DNA from: Aquimarina sp040786285
GTDB taxonomy: Bacteria; Bacteroidota; Bacteroidia; Flavobacteriales; Flavobacteriaceae
Direction: 5' to 3'
NCBI RefSeq assembly: GCF_040786285.1
Contig: NZ_JBFMKQ010000002.1
Span: 620,001 to 684,000 of the forward strand
Length of the DNA stretch: 64,000 bases
The position numbers and the translations under genes are program-made. The notes beneath the pieces are model-generated. The model made no database searches and had not been told where the DNA came from. It saw nothing but the letters and a program-made list of their open reading frames with translations. Shown here one piece after another: positions 26,585 to 33,738 of the stretch. Every line of letters begins with the position of its first letter. The first letter of the stretch is position 1.

Positions 26585-27499
26585 TTACTTTTCTAGTACG
26601 ATGGTCTTACCATCTTGGGATAGGCTATAGGTAATGCCTAAGGTACTAAAAACTGTTCTAAGAGCAACCTCTTGATTATTATTAGGAAAAGTTCCTGTGT
26701 AAATGGTTTCGAGGTCTATAGATGGCGATTTGATCTTTACGTTATATTGTTCTTCAAGTTCTTTAAATACATACTTGATGGGTATACTTCTAAATGAACT
26801 TGTATTAGTAAGCCAAGAAGGCTGTTGAGCCTCAAAAGTCCAGTTTTCTGATGTGCGGCTTTCTAAATTTCGAAATGCTTTTCCGGCAGTTAGGATTTCT
26901 TTGTTTTTGTTGTTTACCACACTAACCTTACCTTCAAAACAACGAACTTCAAAGAAAGAATTTTGGGACTGCACATTAAATTGAGTACCAAGAACAGAAA
27001 CGTCTCCGTTCTTTGTTGTTACCGTAAATTTGCTTCCTTTTTTTACCTTGAAATAAGCTTCGCCTTCCAATGTTACCAATCTATTAGTATCCCAATTCTT
27101 TTGATCAAAAATTGCTTCAGATTTTGCGTTCAATATCATTTCTGAACCATCTGGTAATGATACAGCAAGTTGTTCTCCGTAATCTGTGCTAAATGATTGG
27201 TCAGAGTTAAACAAAAACAGTCCTAAAATAACGGCTATTGATGCAGCAACTGCAACATACGGCCATAATTTGATGGTCGAAGTTGATTTTTTAGTTACAC
27301 CAGCATTACGTTTTGATTTGAGAGAGACAAGTTCTTTATCTACATCATAATTTTTTAGATCCAAGGCATCAGCGCCAGCCATTATTTTTTCATAATGCTC
27401 ATATTCTGGATGAGACTGAAACTCTCGAAGTTCTTCTTCTGAAAGCTCACCGTTAATCCATCTGGATAAGAAGATATCATCTTTTTTGTCGTCTAACAT
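26585..27499 (-). CDS. FecR-family anti-sigma factor
   Basis: A 304-residue inner-membrane regulator: cytoplasmic anti-sigma part (1-75, DIFLSRWINGELSEEELREF), one membrane helix (about 80-98, YVAVAASIAVILGLFLF), a periplasmic FecR domain (VSLPDGSEMILNAKSEAIF, RLVTLEGEAYFKVKKGSKFTV, VLGTQFNVQS) and a C-terminal STN-like DUF4974 domain (FRSIPIKYVFKELEEQYNV). It would hold the ECF sigma factor until the TonB receptor signals. 4 nt upstream of the receptor gene. It carries its own GGTAGGGTA box upstream, 40 nt from the ATG. Confidence 0.93.
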   Translation of the reverse strand: MLDDKKDDIFLSRWINGELSEEELREFQSHPEYEHYEKIMAGADALDLKNYDVDKELVSLKSKRNAGVTKKSTSTIKLWPYVAVAASIAVILGLFLFNSDQSFSTDYGEQLAVSLPDGSEMILNAKSEAIFDQKNWDTNRLVTLEGEAYFKVKKGSKFTVTTKNGDVSVLGTQFNVQSQNSFFEVRCFEGKVSVVNNKNKEILTAGKAFRNLESRTSENWTFEAQQPSWLTNTSSFRSIPIKYVFKELEEQYNVKIKSPSIDLETIYTGTFPNNNQEVALRTVFSTLGITYSLSQDGKTIVLEK

Positions 27500-27538
27500 A
27501 ACTCCTGTCTATATAATGTTAACGTTTTACTTATTAAT

Positions 27539-27547
27539 TACCCTACC
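27539..27547 (-). promoter_or_regulatory. Shared GGTAGGGTA element upstream of fecR
   Basis: Minus-strand GGTAGGGTA preceded by AAAAAGA, 40 nt before the fecR ATG. The same 9-mer in the same orientation relative to the gene is found before both lipoprotein genes; I infer part of the ECF sigma promoter. Confidence 0.55.
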
Positions 27548-27554
27548 TCTTTTT

Positions 27555-27588
27555 AGTTGGCAGTTTTCAGTTTCAGTGTGCAGTCATT
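27555..27588. repeat. Degenerate heptamer repeat
   Basis: Consecutive units AGTTGGC, AGTTTTC, AGTTTC, AGTGTGC, AGTCATT: five degenerate copies with period 6-7. It lies just after the stop of the four-helix-bundle gene. Confidence 0.6.
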
Positions 27589-27595
27589 TCTTTGA

Positions 27596-27976
27596 CTAAT
27601 ATTCTATTGCTTCTACTACTCCAAATTTACTAGGATTGTTGATCATATAATTTATTAAACTTCCTACTTCTTTGCTTTGAGATATAAGTTGATCAAAAAT
27701 ACTTTTATCTATATATCCACAAGCTAAAGAAAATTCAAGCCAAGTTTGTGTTTCAGCATTTTCTGCATCACTATCTGAGAGTTTACTTATGAAGTTCTTA
27801 GGATAACGTCGTTTTCTATATGATTCTGAAATATTTGCTGATACGCTTCTGGACGATCTCCTAATTTGATCTGTAAGAGAATATTTCTCTTCTTTAGGGA
27901 AGCTTTTAGTTATTTCGAATATTTTCATCGCCAAATCAAATGATTTTTTATATGCTAACAGGTTTTTAAAATCCAT
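27596..27976 (-). CDS. Four-helix bundle protein (23S rRNA intervening-sequence type)
   Basis: A 126-residue protein with the family pattern MDFKNLLAYKKSFDLAMKIFE, FPKEEKYSLTDQIRRSSRSVSANISE, and later LSDSDAENAETQTWLEFSLACGYI. These proteins were first seen encoded in intervening sequences of 23S rRNA but in Bacteroidetes they are common free-standing genes, often next to simple repeats, with no known function. Here it is inserted between the ECF sigma and FecR genes, which are normally adjacent, and is bordered by degenerate heptamers. It appears intact. Confidence 0.9.
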   Translation of the reverse strand: MDFKNLLAYKKSFDLAMKIFEITKSFPKEEKYSLTDQIRRSSRSVSANISESYRKRRYPKNFISKLSDSDAENAETQTWLEFSLACGYIDKSIFDQLISQSKEVGSLINYMINNPSKFGVVEAIEY

Positions 27977-28065
27977 ATCGATTAAATTTTGTAATCATCA
28001 TACTTAATTCATTCATTATTCCTATTATTACTGCTAACTGAGACTAAATACTGTTCACTAATTGA

Positions 28066-28587
28066 TCAAACATTCCCAATTTTCTTCCTAAGTGTCAATA
28101 ATGCTTTATGCATTAATTTCTCTATAGCCTTTATAGAAACACTAGATAATTCTGCTATTTCTTTGTAGGTTTTTTTATCTATTCTACTCAATAGGAAAAC
28201 TTCTCGTTGTCGCTCTGGTAATTGGGCAATTGCATTTTTCAGCTTTTCCATGTATTCTTTTTCCAGAGCAATAAATTCTGGGGATTCATGATTTACATCG
28301 CTTTTACGTTGGATAATATAGTCCTGATATTTAAATTTTACTTTTTGATGACGGGCATTACTAATTCCCAAATTAGTGGCAATAGTATACACATAACTCT
28401 TTGCTTTATCCAAAGATACCTTAGCGCAATTATTCCATAATTTAATGAAGGAGTCCTGAACAATATCTTCTGCCAGATCCATATCTCCGAACTTGTAATA
28501 CAGATAATTTCTCAAAAGTTTTGAGTGACTTTTGAAAAACTGATCAAAAGCTTGTTCGTTACATGTAGAGTTTTTATCGTCAGACAT
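28066..28587 (-). CDS. ECF RNA polymerase sigma factor (FecI type)
   Basis: A 173-residue sigma-70 family regulator. ATG 28587 (MSDDKNSTCNEQAFDQFF) is chosen since the predicted transcription start (about 28604) lies downstream of the other open-frame codons. Region 2 is HSKLLRNYLYYKFGDMDLAEDIVQDSFIKLW, region 4 is AIAQLPERQREVFLLSRIDKKTYKEIAELSSVSIKAIEKLMHKAL. No C-terminal extension. It should direct transcription of the receptor set when FecR is released. It has a housekeeping-type promoter, whereas FecR and the two lipoproteins have the GGTAGGGTA box. Confidence 0.93.
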   Translation of the reverse strand: MSDDKNSTCNEQAFDQFFKSHSKLLRNYLYYKFGDMDLAEDIVQDSFIKLWNNCAKVSLDKAKSYVYTIATNLGISNARHQKVKFKYQDYIIQRKSDVNHESPEFIALEKEYMEKLKNAIAQLPERQREVFLLSRIDKKTYKEIAELSSVSIKAIEKLMHKALLTLRKKIGNV

Positions 28588-28610
28588 TTGGGGTATATAA
28601 ATTGTGTTAT

Positions 28611-28640
28611 CAAATCTAGATTTTTTTTCTAAGCTATCAA
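28611..28640 (-). promoter_or_regulatory. Promoter of the ECF sigma gene
   Basis: On the minus strand TTG (28640-28638), 19-nt spacer, TAGATTTG (28618-28611), which matches the housekeeping consensus, about 24 nt before ATG 28587. Confidence 0.7.
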
Positions 28641-28662
28641 AAAATAAAAGATCGTAACTGCA

Positions 28663-28684
28663 AAAGGGGGGTAGGGTATGTTTT
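28663..28684 (+). promoter_or_regulatory. Shared GGTAGGGTA element upstream of lipoprotein 1
   Basis: AAAGGGGGGTAGGGTATG followed by a T7 tract; the exact 9-mer GGTAGGGTA is at 28670-28678, about 80 nt before ATG 28758. It sits in the divergent promoter region with the sigma gene. Confidence 0.55.
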
Positions 28685-28757
28685 TTTAAAGGCGTTTCAT
28701 TTATGTAGAGCAATACAGCTTCTAACAAAAGATAAATAACCCTAAAACAATTATACC

Positions 28758-29927
28758 ATGAAAAAACTTAACATTTGGTTCTTAGCGACTCTAACCCTTC
28801 TTTTAGGATTTACATCATGTGAAATAAATGAAGAATTCGGAGATTGTCCCGAGATTGATATAACCATTGAGAATGAACCCGGAAGTGCTGTTTATAGATT
28901 CATTACCCAATTTAACGGATTGGATGATGTAAGACTTACTTGGACTATTGATGGCGAAGAAGTTGATACTGGAAACCTTAATGAGATTATAGGTCAGATT
29001 TTGGATTATAAATTTGAAAATGGAGAATACACAATATGTGTAAAAGTGGCCGATGAAAGTTGCCCTGTTGAAGTGTGTAAGGATATTGTTGTTGAACGAG
29101 ATGAAAATGACCCATGCCCAGACTTATTCTTTAGTAGTAGACAATATGAAAAACCAAATACCTATAAGTTCATTGCAGATTTTGAGAGAATCGAAGAAGT
29201 TTCTTATGGATGGTTTATTAATGGAGAATTGGTAGAAGATTCTGCTCCCGATGAAAGAAACTATTTAATTTGGGATTTTAACGAGCCAGGTGTATACGAA
29301 GTATGCATTAAAACAGAAACTCCAGATTGCCCAGAAGGTACTTCGTACTGTAAAGAAATTAGAGTAGAGGAATCTGATTTAGTTTGCCCAGAGGTTTCTT
29401 TTGATAAAGAAATGGAGCCTGGAACAATCGGAACATATGTGTTTGAAGCTAATATTGAAGGTGTTGATGAGGTAAGTGAAATACTATGGTTTGTAAACGG
29501 AGAAATTATAGAATCTCCTAATGATCCACAAGTAGGAAGCAGAGTTTTAGTATATCAATTTGAGTATGGTGTGCACGAAGTGTGCTTGAAAGTAGTTACA
29601 CCTGATTGTCCAGAAGGGGTGAAATACTGTAAAGAAATTCGTGTGGGAGATTGCCCAGACCTGTTCTTCGAACCCGAAAGAGATGGAGACAATTTAGCAT
29701 ACTATTTTTATCCTAGAGCATTTGACGGAATCGATGATGTAACCATAGAGTGGTTTGTCGATGGTGAGTATGTTGGTAGTTCTCCAGAATTTCCTCATAA
29801 TAATCCATTCTACTATCAATTTGGACCGGGTAGATACGAGGTGTGTATGATGGTTGAGACACCAGATTGTCCTGCAGGGGTTTCATTCTGTAAGGTTATC
29901 GAAATTGATGATCCCACACAAGGATAA
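28758..29927 (+). CDS. Lipoprotein with four Cys-patterned PKD-like repeats
   Basis: A 389-residue lipoprotein (MKKLNIWFLATLTLLLGFTSC, Cys21), then four repeats of about 90 residues beginning at Cys30, Cys120, Cys210 and Cys299. Each reads CP(D/E), about 17 residues, an aromatic-rich strand, 'V..-WFVNGE', then YEVC(I/L/M)K..TPDCPEG..YCKEI. The 'W..nG' and final strand are as in PKD/immunoglobulin-like domains, and the four Cys per repeat suggest disulfides, so a periplasmic or surface location. Strongly acidic. A second lipoprotein 1.4 kb downstream has two such repeats. Divergent from the ECF sigma gene and preceded by the GGTAGGGTA box. Ligand unknown. Confidence 0.85.
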   Translation: MKKLNIWFLATLTLLLGFTSCEINEEFGDCPEIDITIENEPGSAVYRFITQFNGLDDVRLTWTIDGEEVDTGNLNEIIGQILDYKFENGEYTICVKVADESCPVEVCKDIVVERDENDPCPDLFFSSRQYEKPNTYKFIADFERIEEVSYGWFINGELVEDSAPDERNYLIWDFNEPGVYEVCIKTETPDCPEGTSYCKEIRVEESDLVCPEVSFDKEMEPGTIGTYVFEANIEGVDEVSEILWFVNGEIIESPNDPQVGSRVLVYQFEYGVHEVCLKVVTPDCPEGVKYCKEIRVGDCPDLFFEPERDGDNLAYYFYPRAFDGIDDVTIEWFVDGEYVGSSPEFPHNNPFYYQFGPGRYEVCMMVETPDCPAGVSFCKVIEIDDPTQG

Positions 29928-29974
29928 AATTAAAATATTTACAATAGGTTAGTTAGGTTAGATTAATTAGGTTG

Positions 29975-30014
29975 ATTCCCCGGAAGTATTGCCATTACTT
30001 TCGGGGAATTTTTA
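29975..30014 (+). terminator. Rho-independent terminator
   Basis: Stem ATTCCCCG (29975-29982) with CGGGGAAT (30002-30009), extended inside by AGTA/TACT, followed by TTTTTA. It ends lipoprotein 1 and shows that an open frame starting at 29972 cannot be the true start of the next gene. Confidence 0.85.
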
Positions 30015-30097
30015 TTGTGCCTGTAGTAAAAAGAAGGAAAAGTGTCTCGAAAAGAACTTTTGTATTATTTTTAGGTTCTTCAAAAAAAGAAATAAAG

Positions 30098-30808
30098 ATG
30101 TCAAAGGAGCATTATCAGGCCAAACTCGAAATACTAAAAGCATTACCTCGGGATGTGATTAAAAAACCAGATTTACCCATAGATACAGCAATACAAGAAG
30201 CAGAAAATCGATATATGTGGTCTAAACAAGATGCCGATACACTCGTAGAACGTATCAACTTTGATTGGATGAGGTACGGAGAAGACCTTATTGTTCGTGC
30301 AGGCGCATTGCGATATGCACAATCACTATGGGAGAAAGAGCGTAAAAGTACTGGGAAAGCTAAAAAAGAATGGAAAGAAAAATCGATAATGGCCTTTGCC
30401 CTAAGAAATGAGTTGCTTACCGATTTTAAATATGCCTACCACAGTAAAAATGATATCTTAAGTGTTTTAAAAACCATTCGTAAAGGAAAGAGCACAGCCG
30501 ATATGATACAAGATCTAAGCAGTCTTAGTACGTTAGGAACAAGTAACACTAAAGAACTAAAAACGATCAATTTTGACATGAGTAAGCTACAGAAAGCAGA
30601 CTTGCTATCAAAAGAAATGGCAACATTATTGGCTAAGGCTAATGCCGAAACACTAAAAAATAGTACCGCCAAAGATAGGAGAGATCGAGCCTATTTTCAT
30701 CTTAAAGAGGCAATGGATGCCTTATCAAGAGCTGGTAAGTATGTTTTCAAAGATACTCCCGATCGGTATAAAGGGTATATTAATCAGTACTATAAGAAAA
30801 AAAGATAA
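30098..30808 (+). CDS. Hypothetical helical protein
   Basis: A 236-residue basic, mainly helical soluble protein starting at ATG 30098 (MSKEHYQAKLEILKALPRDV). It has no signal peptide. Segments: PIDTAIQEAENRYMWSKQDADTLV, the basic KAKKEWKEKSIMAFALRNELL, and a C-terminal RDRAYFHLKEAMDALSRAG. The 'RDRAYFHLKEAMD' pattern reminds me of unnamed proteins near other flavobacterial receptor genes, but I do not know a function. It lies between the two repeat lipoproteins and has its own leader after the terminator. Confidence 0.7.
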   Translation: MSKEHYQAKLEILKALPRDVIKKPDLPIDTAIQEAENRYMWSKQDADTLVERINFDWMRYGEDLIVRAGALRYAQSLWEKERKSTGKAKKEWKEKSIMAFALRNELLTDFKYAYHSKNDILSVLKTIRKGKSTADMIQDLSSLSTLGTSNTKELKTINFDMSKLQKADLLSKEMATLLAKANAETLKNSTAKDRRDRAYFHLKEAMDALSRAGKYVFKDTPDRYKGYINQYYKKKR

Positions 30809-30920
30809 TGCAGTTTTTCTTTTTACTTAGTTAGTGTATAAAAATTAGATCTCTGTAAGAGAATATAGTATTACTGTGTTTAATTATAATATTCCTGTAT
30901 AAATTAATAAGAACCCTGTG

Positions 30921-31057
30921 ATGCAGGAGATATAAAACATAATACAGGAAATACAAAATATTATGCAGGACTTATTAAAAATAATATAGAGTATAAAAAT
31001 ATATATACAGGAAACATAAAATTTATACAGGAAATAAATATATAGATACAGGAAGAT
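30921..31057. repeat. Helically phased 21-bp direct repeats (ATACAGGAAATA)
   Basis: The word ATACAGGAAATA or close variants starts at 30921, 30942, 30963, (30984, degenerate), 31005, 31025 and 31046, i.e. every 21 bp with one step of 20. An inverted copy ATTCCTGTAT lies at 30891. This forms the first part of a 500-bp gene-free stretch (30809-31311) before lipoprotein 2; the rest is the heptamer array and the GGTAGGGTA box. No open frame or RNA fold was recognised there. Confidence 0.75.
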
Positions 31058-31068
31058 AATAATATTAC

Positions 31069-31222
31069 ATCAACTATCAACTATCAACTATCAACTATCA
31101 ACTATCAACCATCAACTATCAACTATCGACTATCAACTATCGACTATCAACTATCGACTATCGACTATCAACTATCGACTATCGACTATCGACTATCGAC
31201 TATCGACTATGGACTATCAACC
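31069..31222. repeat. Tandem heptamer array, 22 units of ATCRACT
   Basis: Twenty-two uninterrupted 7-bp units. Units 1-8 are ATCAACT except unit 6 (ATCAACC); units 9-15 mix ATCAACT and ATCGACT; units 16-20 are ATCGACT; unit 21 is ATGGACT and unit 22 is ATCAACC. The array lies 90 nt upstream of ATG 31312. Confidence 0.97.
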
Positions 31223-31232
31223 ATAATTTAGG

Positions 31233-31241
31233 GGTAGGGTA
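31233..31241 (+). promoter_or_regulatory. Shared GGTAGGGTA element upstream of lipoprotein 2
   Basis: TTTAGGGGTAGGGTAGTATA with the exact 9-mer GGTAGGGTA, about 70 nt before ATG 31312 and 10 nt after the heptamer array. Confidence 0.55.
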
Positions 31242-31311
31242 GTATAACTTTCATTCGTTATATTTATATTAGGACCAATTTTAATAGGAAAATAGTATTT
31301 TGAAAACATCA

Positions 31312-32472
31312 ATGATATACAAATGGATGATAACACTAGCAACGATATTACTTATCGTAAGTTGCGTGAGTGATGATACCGTTGGTTTTCCTGATACTAG
31401 TCAATTTAATATTACCTCTAGCGCTGCAGTAGTGTCTCTCCTTAAAAATTTAGCTTCAGAATCCGATGCTACTACCGAGGATCAGCAATGTTTTACATTT
31501 AATTACCCAATTGTTTTGGGGTATAACAATGATTCTAATATTATAATCGAAGATTACAATGGTTTGTTAAGTACTGTTTCTGCACAAAGTTCCAACTTCA
31601 ATATAACGGGTTTGCAATTCCCTTTAAACATTACGTTTAAGAATGCGAATAACAGTATTAGTGTCGAAAATGAACGGGCCTTGTTAAATGTTTTAAATGA
31701 ATGTGGGTATGATAGTCTGCGCGAAGAATTCGAAAGACTCTTTAGACAATGCTTCACTTTTGATTATCCGGTTGTTGTGCTTGATGGTATTGCATCAGAG
31801 CTTTCTGTAGATACCGATCAGGCGTTTGATACTTTTTTCGATACTCAAAATATAAATTACCAACCCAATTTTAGATTTCCTTTAAATCTATTGGTAGGAC
31901 CAAATGGCACTTTAGAACAAGTAGATACCTATTTTGATCTTTATGAGATTATTGATGCTTGTGTTGGATGTCCTCCTGTGCGTATTGATAGTACCAGGGT
32001 GTCTAATACAATGTATAGGTTTGTTGCAGATTTTGAAATTAAACCAGAATACGAATTATCCTGGATTATCGATGAAGAAACGATTCCATTTATAGAAGGA
32101 GAAAATGCTATTACCCGCACACTTGATTTTGGTTCGCATCTGGTTTGCGTAAAAGCAGAAACTCCAGATTGCCCTTTGGGAGTCAAAGCATGCAAAGAAA
32201 TAACAGTTTGCCCAGAGTTGTTTTTTATAGCAGAACAAGAAGGTATGACAAGTACATACACATTTGCAGCAGATTTTGATGGGATCCAAGATGTTACCTA
32301 CCAATGGTTAGTCAATGGAGAGTTTCGGGAAGTTGATGGAGGTCCGGGTAGTGATAACATGTTCACTTTTCAGTTTGAGCCCGGGTCTAGTAATGAGGTT
32401 TGTATTCTTACCGAAATTTCTGGGTGCACAGATATTTCAAAATATTGTGTGCAAATAGATGTTCCACAATAG
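31312..32472 (+). CDS. Lipoprotein with two QCFTF repeats and two Cys-patterned PKD-like repeats
   Basis: A 386-residue lipoprotein (ATG 31312, MIYKWMITLATILLIVSC; a TTG at 31300 is an alternative). The first half has two copies of a domain marked by QCFTFNYPIV...FPLNITF and QCFTFDYPVV...FPLNLLV, each ending with a Cys (NECG, DACVG). The second half has two units like those in lipoprotein 1: CPPVRIDSTRV...LVCVKAETPDCP..ACKEITV and CPELFFIAEQ...EVCILTE. It shares the regulatory box of lipoprotein 1, so both may be made together with the receptor. Likely surface or periplasmic; ligand unknown. Confidence 0.83.
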   Translation: MIYKWMITLATILLIVSCVSDDTVGFPDTSQFNITSSAAVVSLLKNLASESDATTEDQQCFTFNYPIVLGYNNDSNIIIEDYNGLLSTVSAQSSNFNITGLQFPLNITFKNANNSISVENERALLNVLNECGYDSLREEFERLFRQCFTFDYPVVVLDGIASELSVDTDQAFDTFFDTQNINYQPNFRFPLNLLVGPNGTLEQVDTYFDLYEIIDACVGCPPVRIDSTRVSNTMYRFVADFEIKPEYELSWIIDEETIPFIEGENAITRTLDFGSHLVCVKAETPDCPLGVKACKEITVCPELFFIAEQEGMTSTYTFAADFDGIQDVTYQWLVNGEFREVDGGPGSDNMFTFQFEPGSSNEVCILTEISGCTDISKYCVQIDVPQ

Positions 32473-32505
32473 ATGATAAAGGTTAATTTGATTCTTAAAA
32501 TAATA

Positions 32506-32530
32506 AAATATCATCTTTGATATTTTTGAT
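32506..32530 (+). terminator. Possible terminator after lipoprotein 2
   Basis: 8-bp stem AAATATCA/TGATATTT (32506-32513 with 32518-32525), loop TCTT, short T tract. AT-only stem, so weak. Confidence 0.4.
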
Positions 32531-32623
32531 TTATCAGTATTTGTTTGGTGAAATTCTAAAACTAATAATTCTTCTCTTAACTATTCTAAATAGGTAATTG
32601 TAGTCGTTATTTTAGGTAATTTT

Positions 32624-33034
32624 ATGACAAACAAAAGCGCAATGAGATACCATACAAGAAAAATTGTAAAACCTGGAGATCTAAACCCCAATGAAACCTT
32701 ATTCGGAGGTAGGTTATTAGAATGGATAGATGAAGAAGCAGCTTTGTATGCCGTTATACAGTTAGATAGTAAAAGAGTGGTGACAAAATTTATGTCAGAA
32801 ATAAATTTTGTAAACTCTGCAGTTCAGGGTGATATTATCGAGATCGGTATGGATGTAGTAAAATTTGGCAAAACATCGTTGATCTTAAAATGCGAAGTAC
32901 GAAATAAACTCACACGCAAAACGATCATACAGGTAGAGACGATCACAATGGTTAATCTAGACGAAAAAGGCAAGCCAACGCCACACGGAAAAACAAAAAT
33001 TGAGTTTGTAAAAGATAGGTTATCTAAGGACTAA
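32624..33034 (+). CDS. Acyl-CoA thioesterase, hotdog fold (YciA/Acot type)
   Basis: A 136-residue hotdog thioesterase. It carries VKPGDLNPNETLFGGRLLEWIDEEAALYAV, the family segment 'lN...tlfGG.ll.wiDe.a', where the Asp is the usual catalytic residue, followed by VTKFMSEINFVNSAVQGDIIEIG and a strand-rich end. Members hydrolyse acyl-CoA thioesters in the cytosol. Its last 15 nt overlap the converging dciA-like gene. A second ATG seven codons in is possible but lacks extra support. Confidence 0.88.
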   Translation: MTNKSAMRYHTRKIVKPGDLNPNETLFGGRLLEWIDEEAALYAVIQLDSKRVVTKFMSEINFVNSAVQGDIIEIGMDVVKFGKTSLILKCEVRNKLTRKTIIQVETITMVNLDEKGKPTPHGKTKIEFVKDRLSKD

Positions 33035-33316
33035 TTTTTTAATCAATTCTTTACCTAACTCTTCATTAAGGTTGCTAATAATTTTTTCTTTGCCATAGCT
33101 AAGCTCTTCTCTAAGTACAGAAGAGGTAAGCTGAACAAATAATGTATCCCGGTCAAGTTTAATGTTTTGGGTGTATTTAGTAATTGCAGGTCCCATTACT
33201 TTTTCCCACACATCACGTACAGCAACTTTATCTAAACCTTTTTGAAGGTTATTGTCAGAGACGAAGTCTTTTAAAACATCTCCCAGACTTTGTTGTTCTT
33301 GATGGCGTTTAGACAT
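33020..33316 (-). CDS. dciA: DUF721/DciA-like protein
   Basis: A 98-residue DUF721 protein: SLGDVLKDFVSDNNLQKGLDKVAVRDVWEKVMGPAITKYT at the N-terminus with the conserved 'W..i.G..i...t', then LFVQLTSSVLREELSYGKEKI, the typical 'L.V...s..w..eL...k..il..lN'. DciA is the ancestral loader of the DnaB helicase; this gene sits in the same unit as recF, as in many bacteria. The start overlaps the preceding lipoprotein stop by 1 nt; the 3' end overlaps the thioesterase by 15 nt. Confidence 0.82.
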   Translation of the reverse strand: MSKRHQEQQSLGDVLKDFVSDNNLQKGLDKVAVRDVWEKVMGPAITKYTQNIKLDRDTLFVQLTSSVLREELSYGKEKIISNLNEELGKELIKKLVLR

Positions 33317-33732
33317 TATAATTGGATCTTTTGATATGATTTATAAAAATACACATTTCCAGCTTCATTTTTGACGGTGATCTGGTTTTCTTTTGCAGAA
33401 ATAATGGTTTCTTTCCAACTAGAAAGAGGGGTTTTATAATACATCCTAAGACTATCATCTTCGATTTTTAAGGTAAATAATTCACTGTCATTAGTGGTTA
33501 TAAAACTTCCGTCTAGTCTTGGTTGTACTTTTTTACGAATTCCTATAGAGTCTTTAATTTCAAAAAAGTCAATACTTTGATTGAAGTTGTATTTTTTTTC
33601 GGTTCCATCAGATAATACAACGCGTTCGATCTCCCAATATCCATCTATATATTGGATATAGTTTTCAGGATTTGGTGTTGTACAAGAAACAATAGTAATT
33701 AATAATAATGTATAGTATAGTGCTTTTTTCAT
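33316..33732 (-). CDS. Small lipocalin-like lipoprotein
   Basis: A 138-residue lipoprotein (MKKALYYTLLLITIVSC, Cys17) with a beta-rich body that opens YIQYIDGYWEIERVVLSDGTEK, the 'GyW.i..v...dG' start common to lipocalin-like Bacteroidetes proteins, and ends AGNVYFYKSYQKIQL. No enzyme motif. It sits between recF (6 nt) and the dciA-like gene (1 nt overlap), an arrangement I recall as usual in Flavobacteriia. Confidence 0.78.
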   Translation of the reverse strand: MKKALYYTLLLITIVSCTTPNPENYIQYIDGYWEIERVVLSDGTEKKYNFNQSIDFFEIKDSIGIRKKVQPRLDGSFITTNDSELFTLKIEDDSLRMYYKTPLSSWKETIISAKENQITVKNEAGNVYFYKSYQKIQL

Positions 33733-33738
33733 AGCTGA

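Noticed and set aside
28588..28728. Longer ECF sigma protein starting at 28728
   Set aside because: The first 47 residues lie upstream of the predicted transcription start (about 28604) and are not sigma-like.
29972..30097. Upstream extension of the 236-residue hypothetical protein
   Set aside because: It begins inside the terminator of lipoprotein 1 and codes for an unlikely basic peptide.
31069..31222. CRISPR array
   Set aside because: The units are 7 bp without spacers; no cas genes are near.
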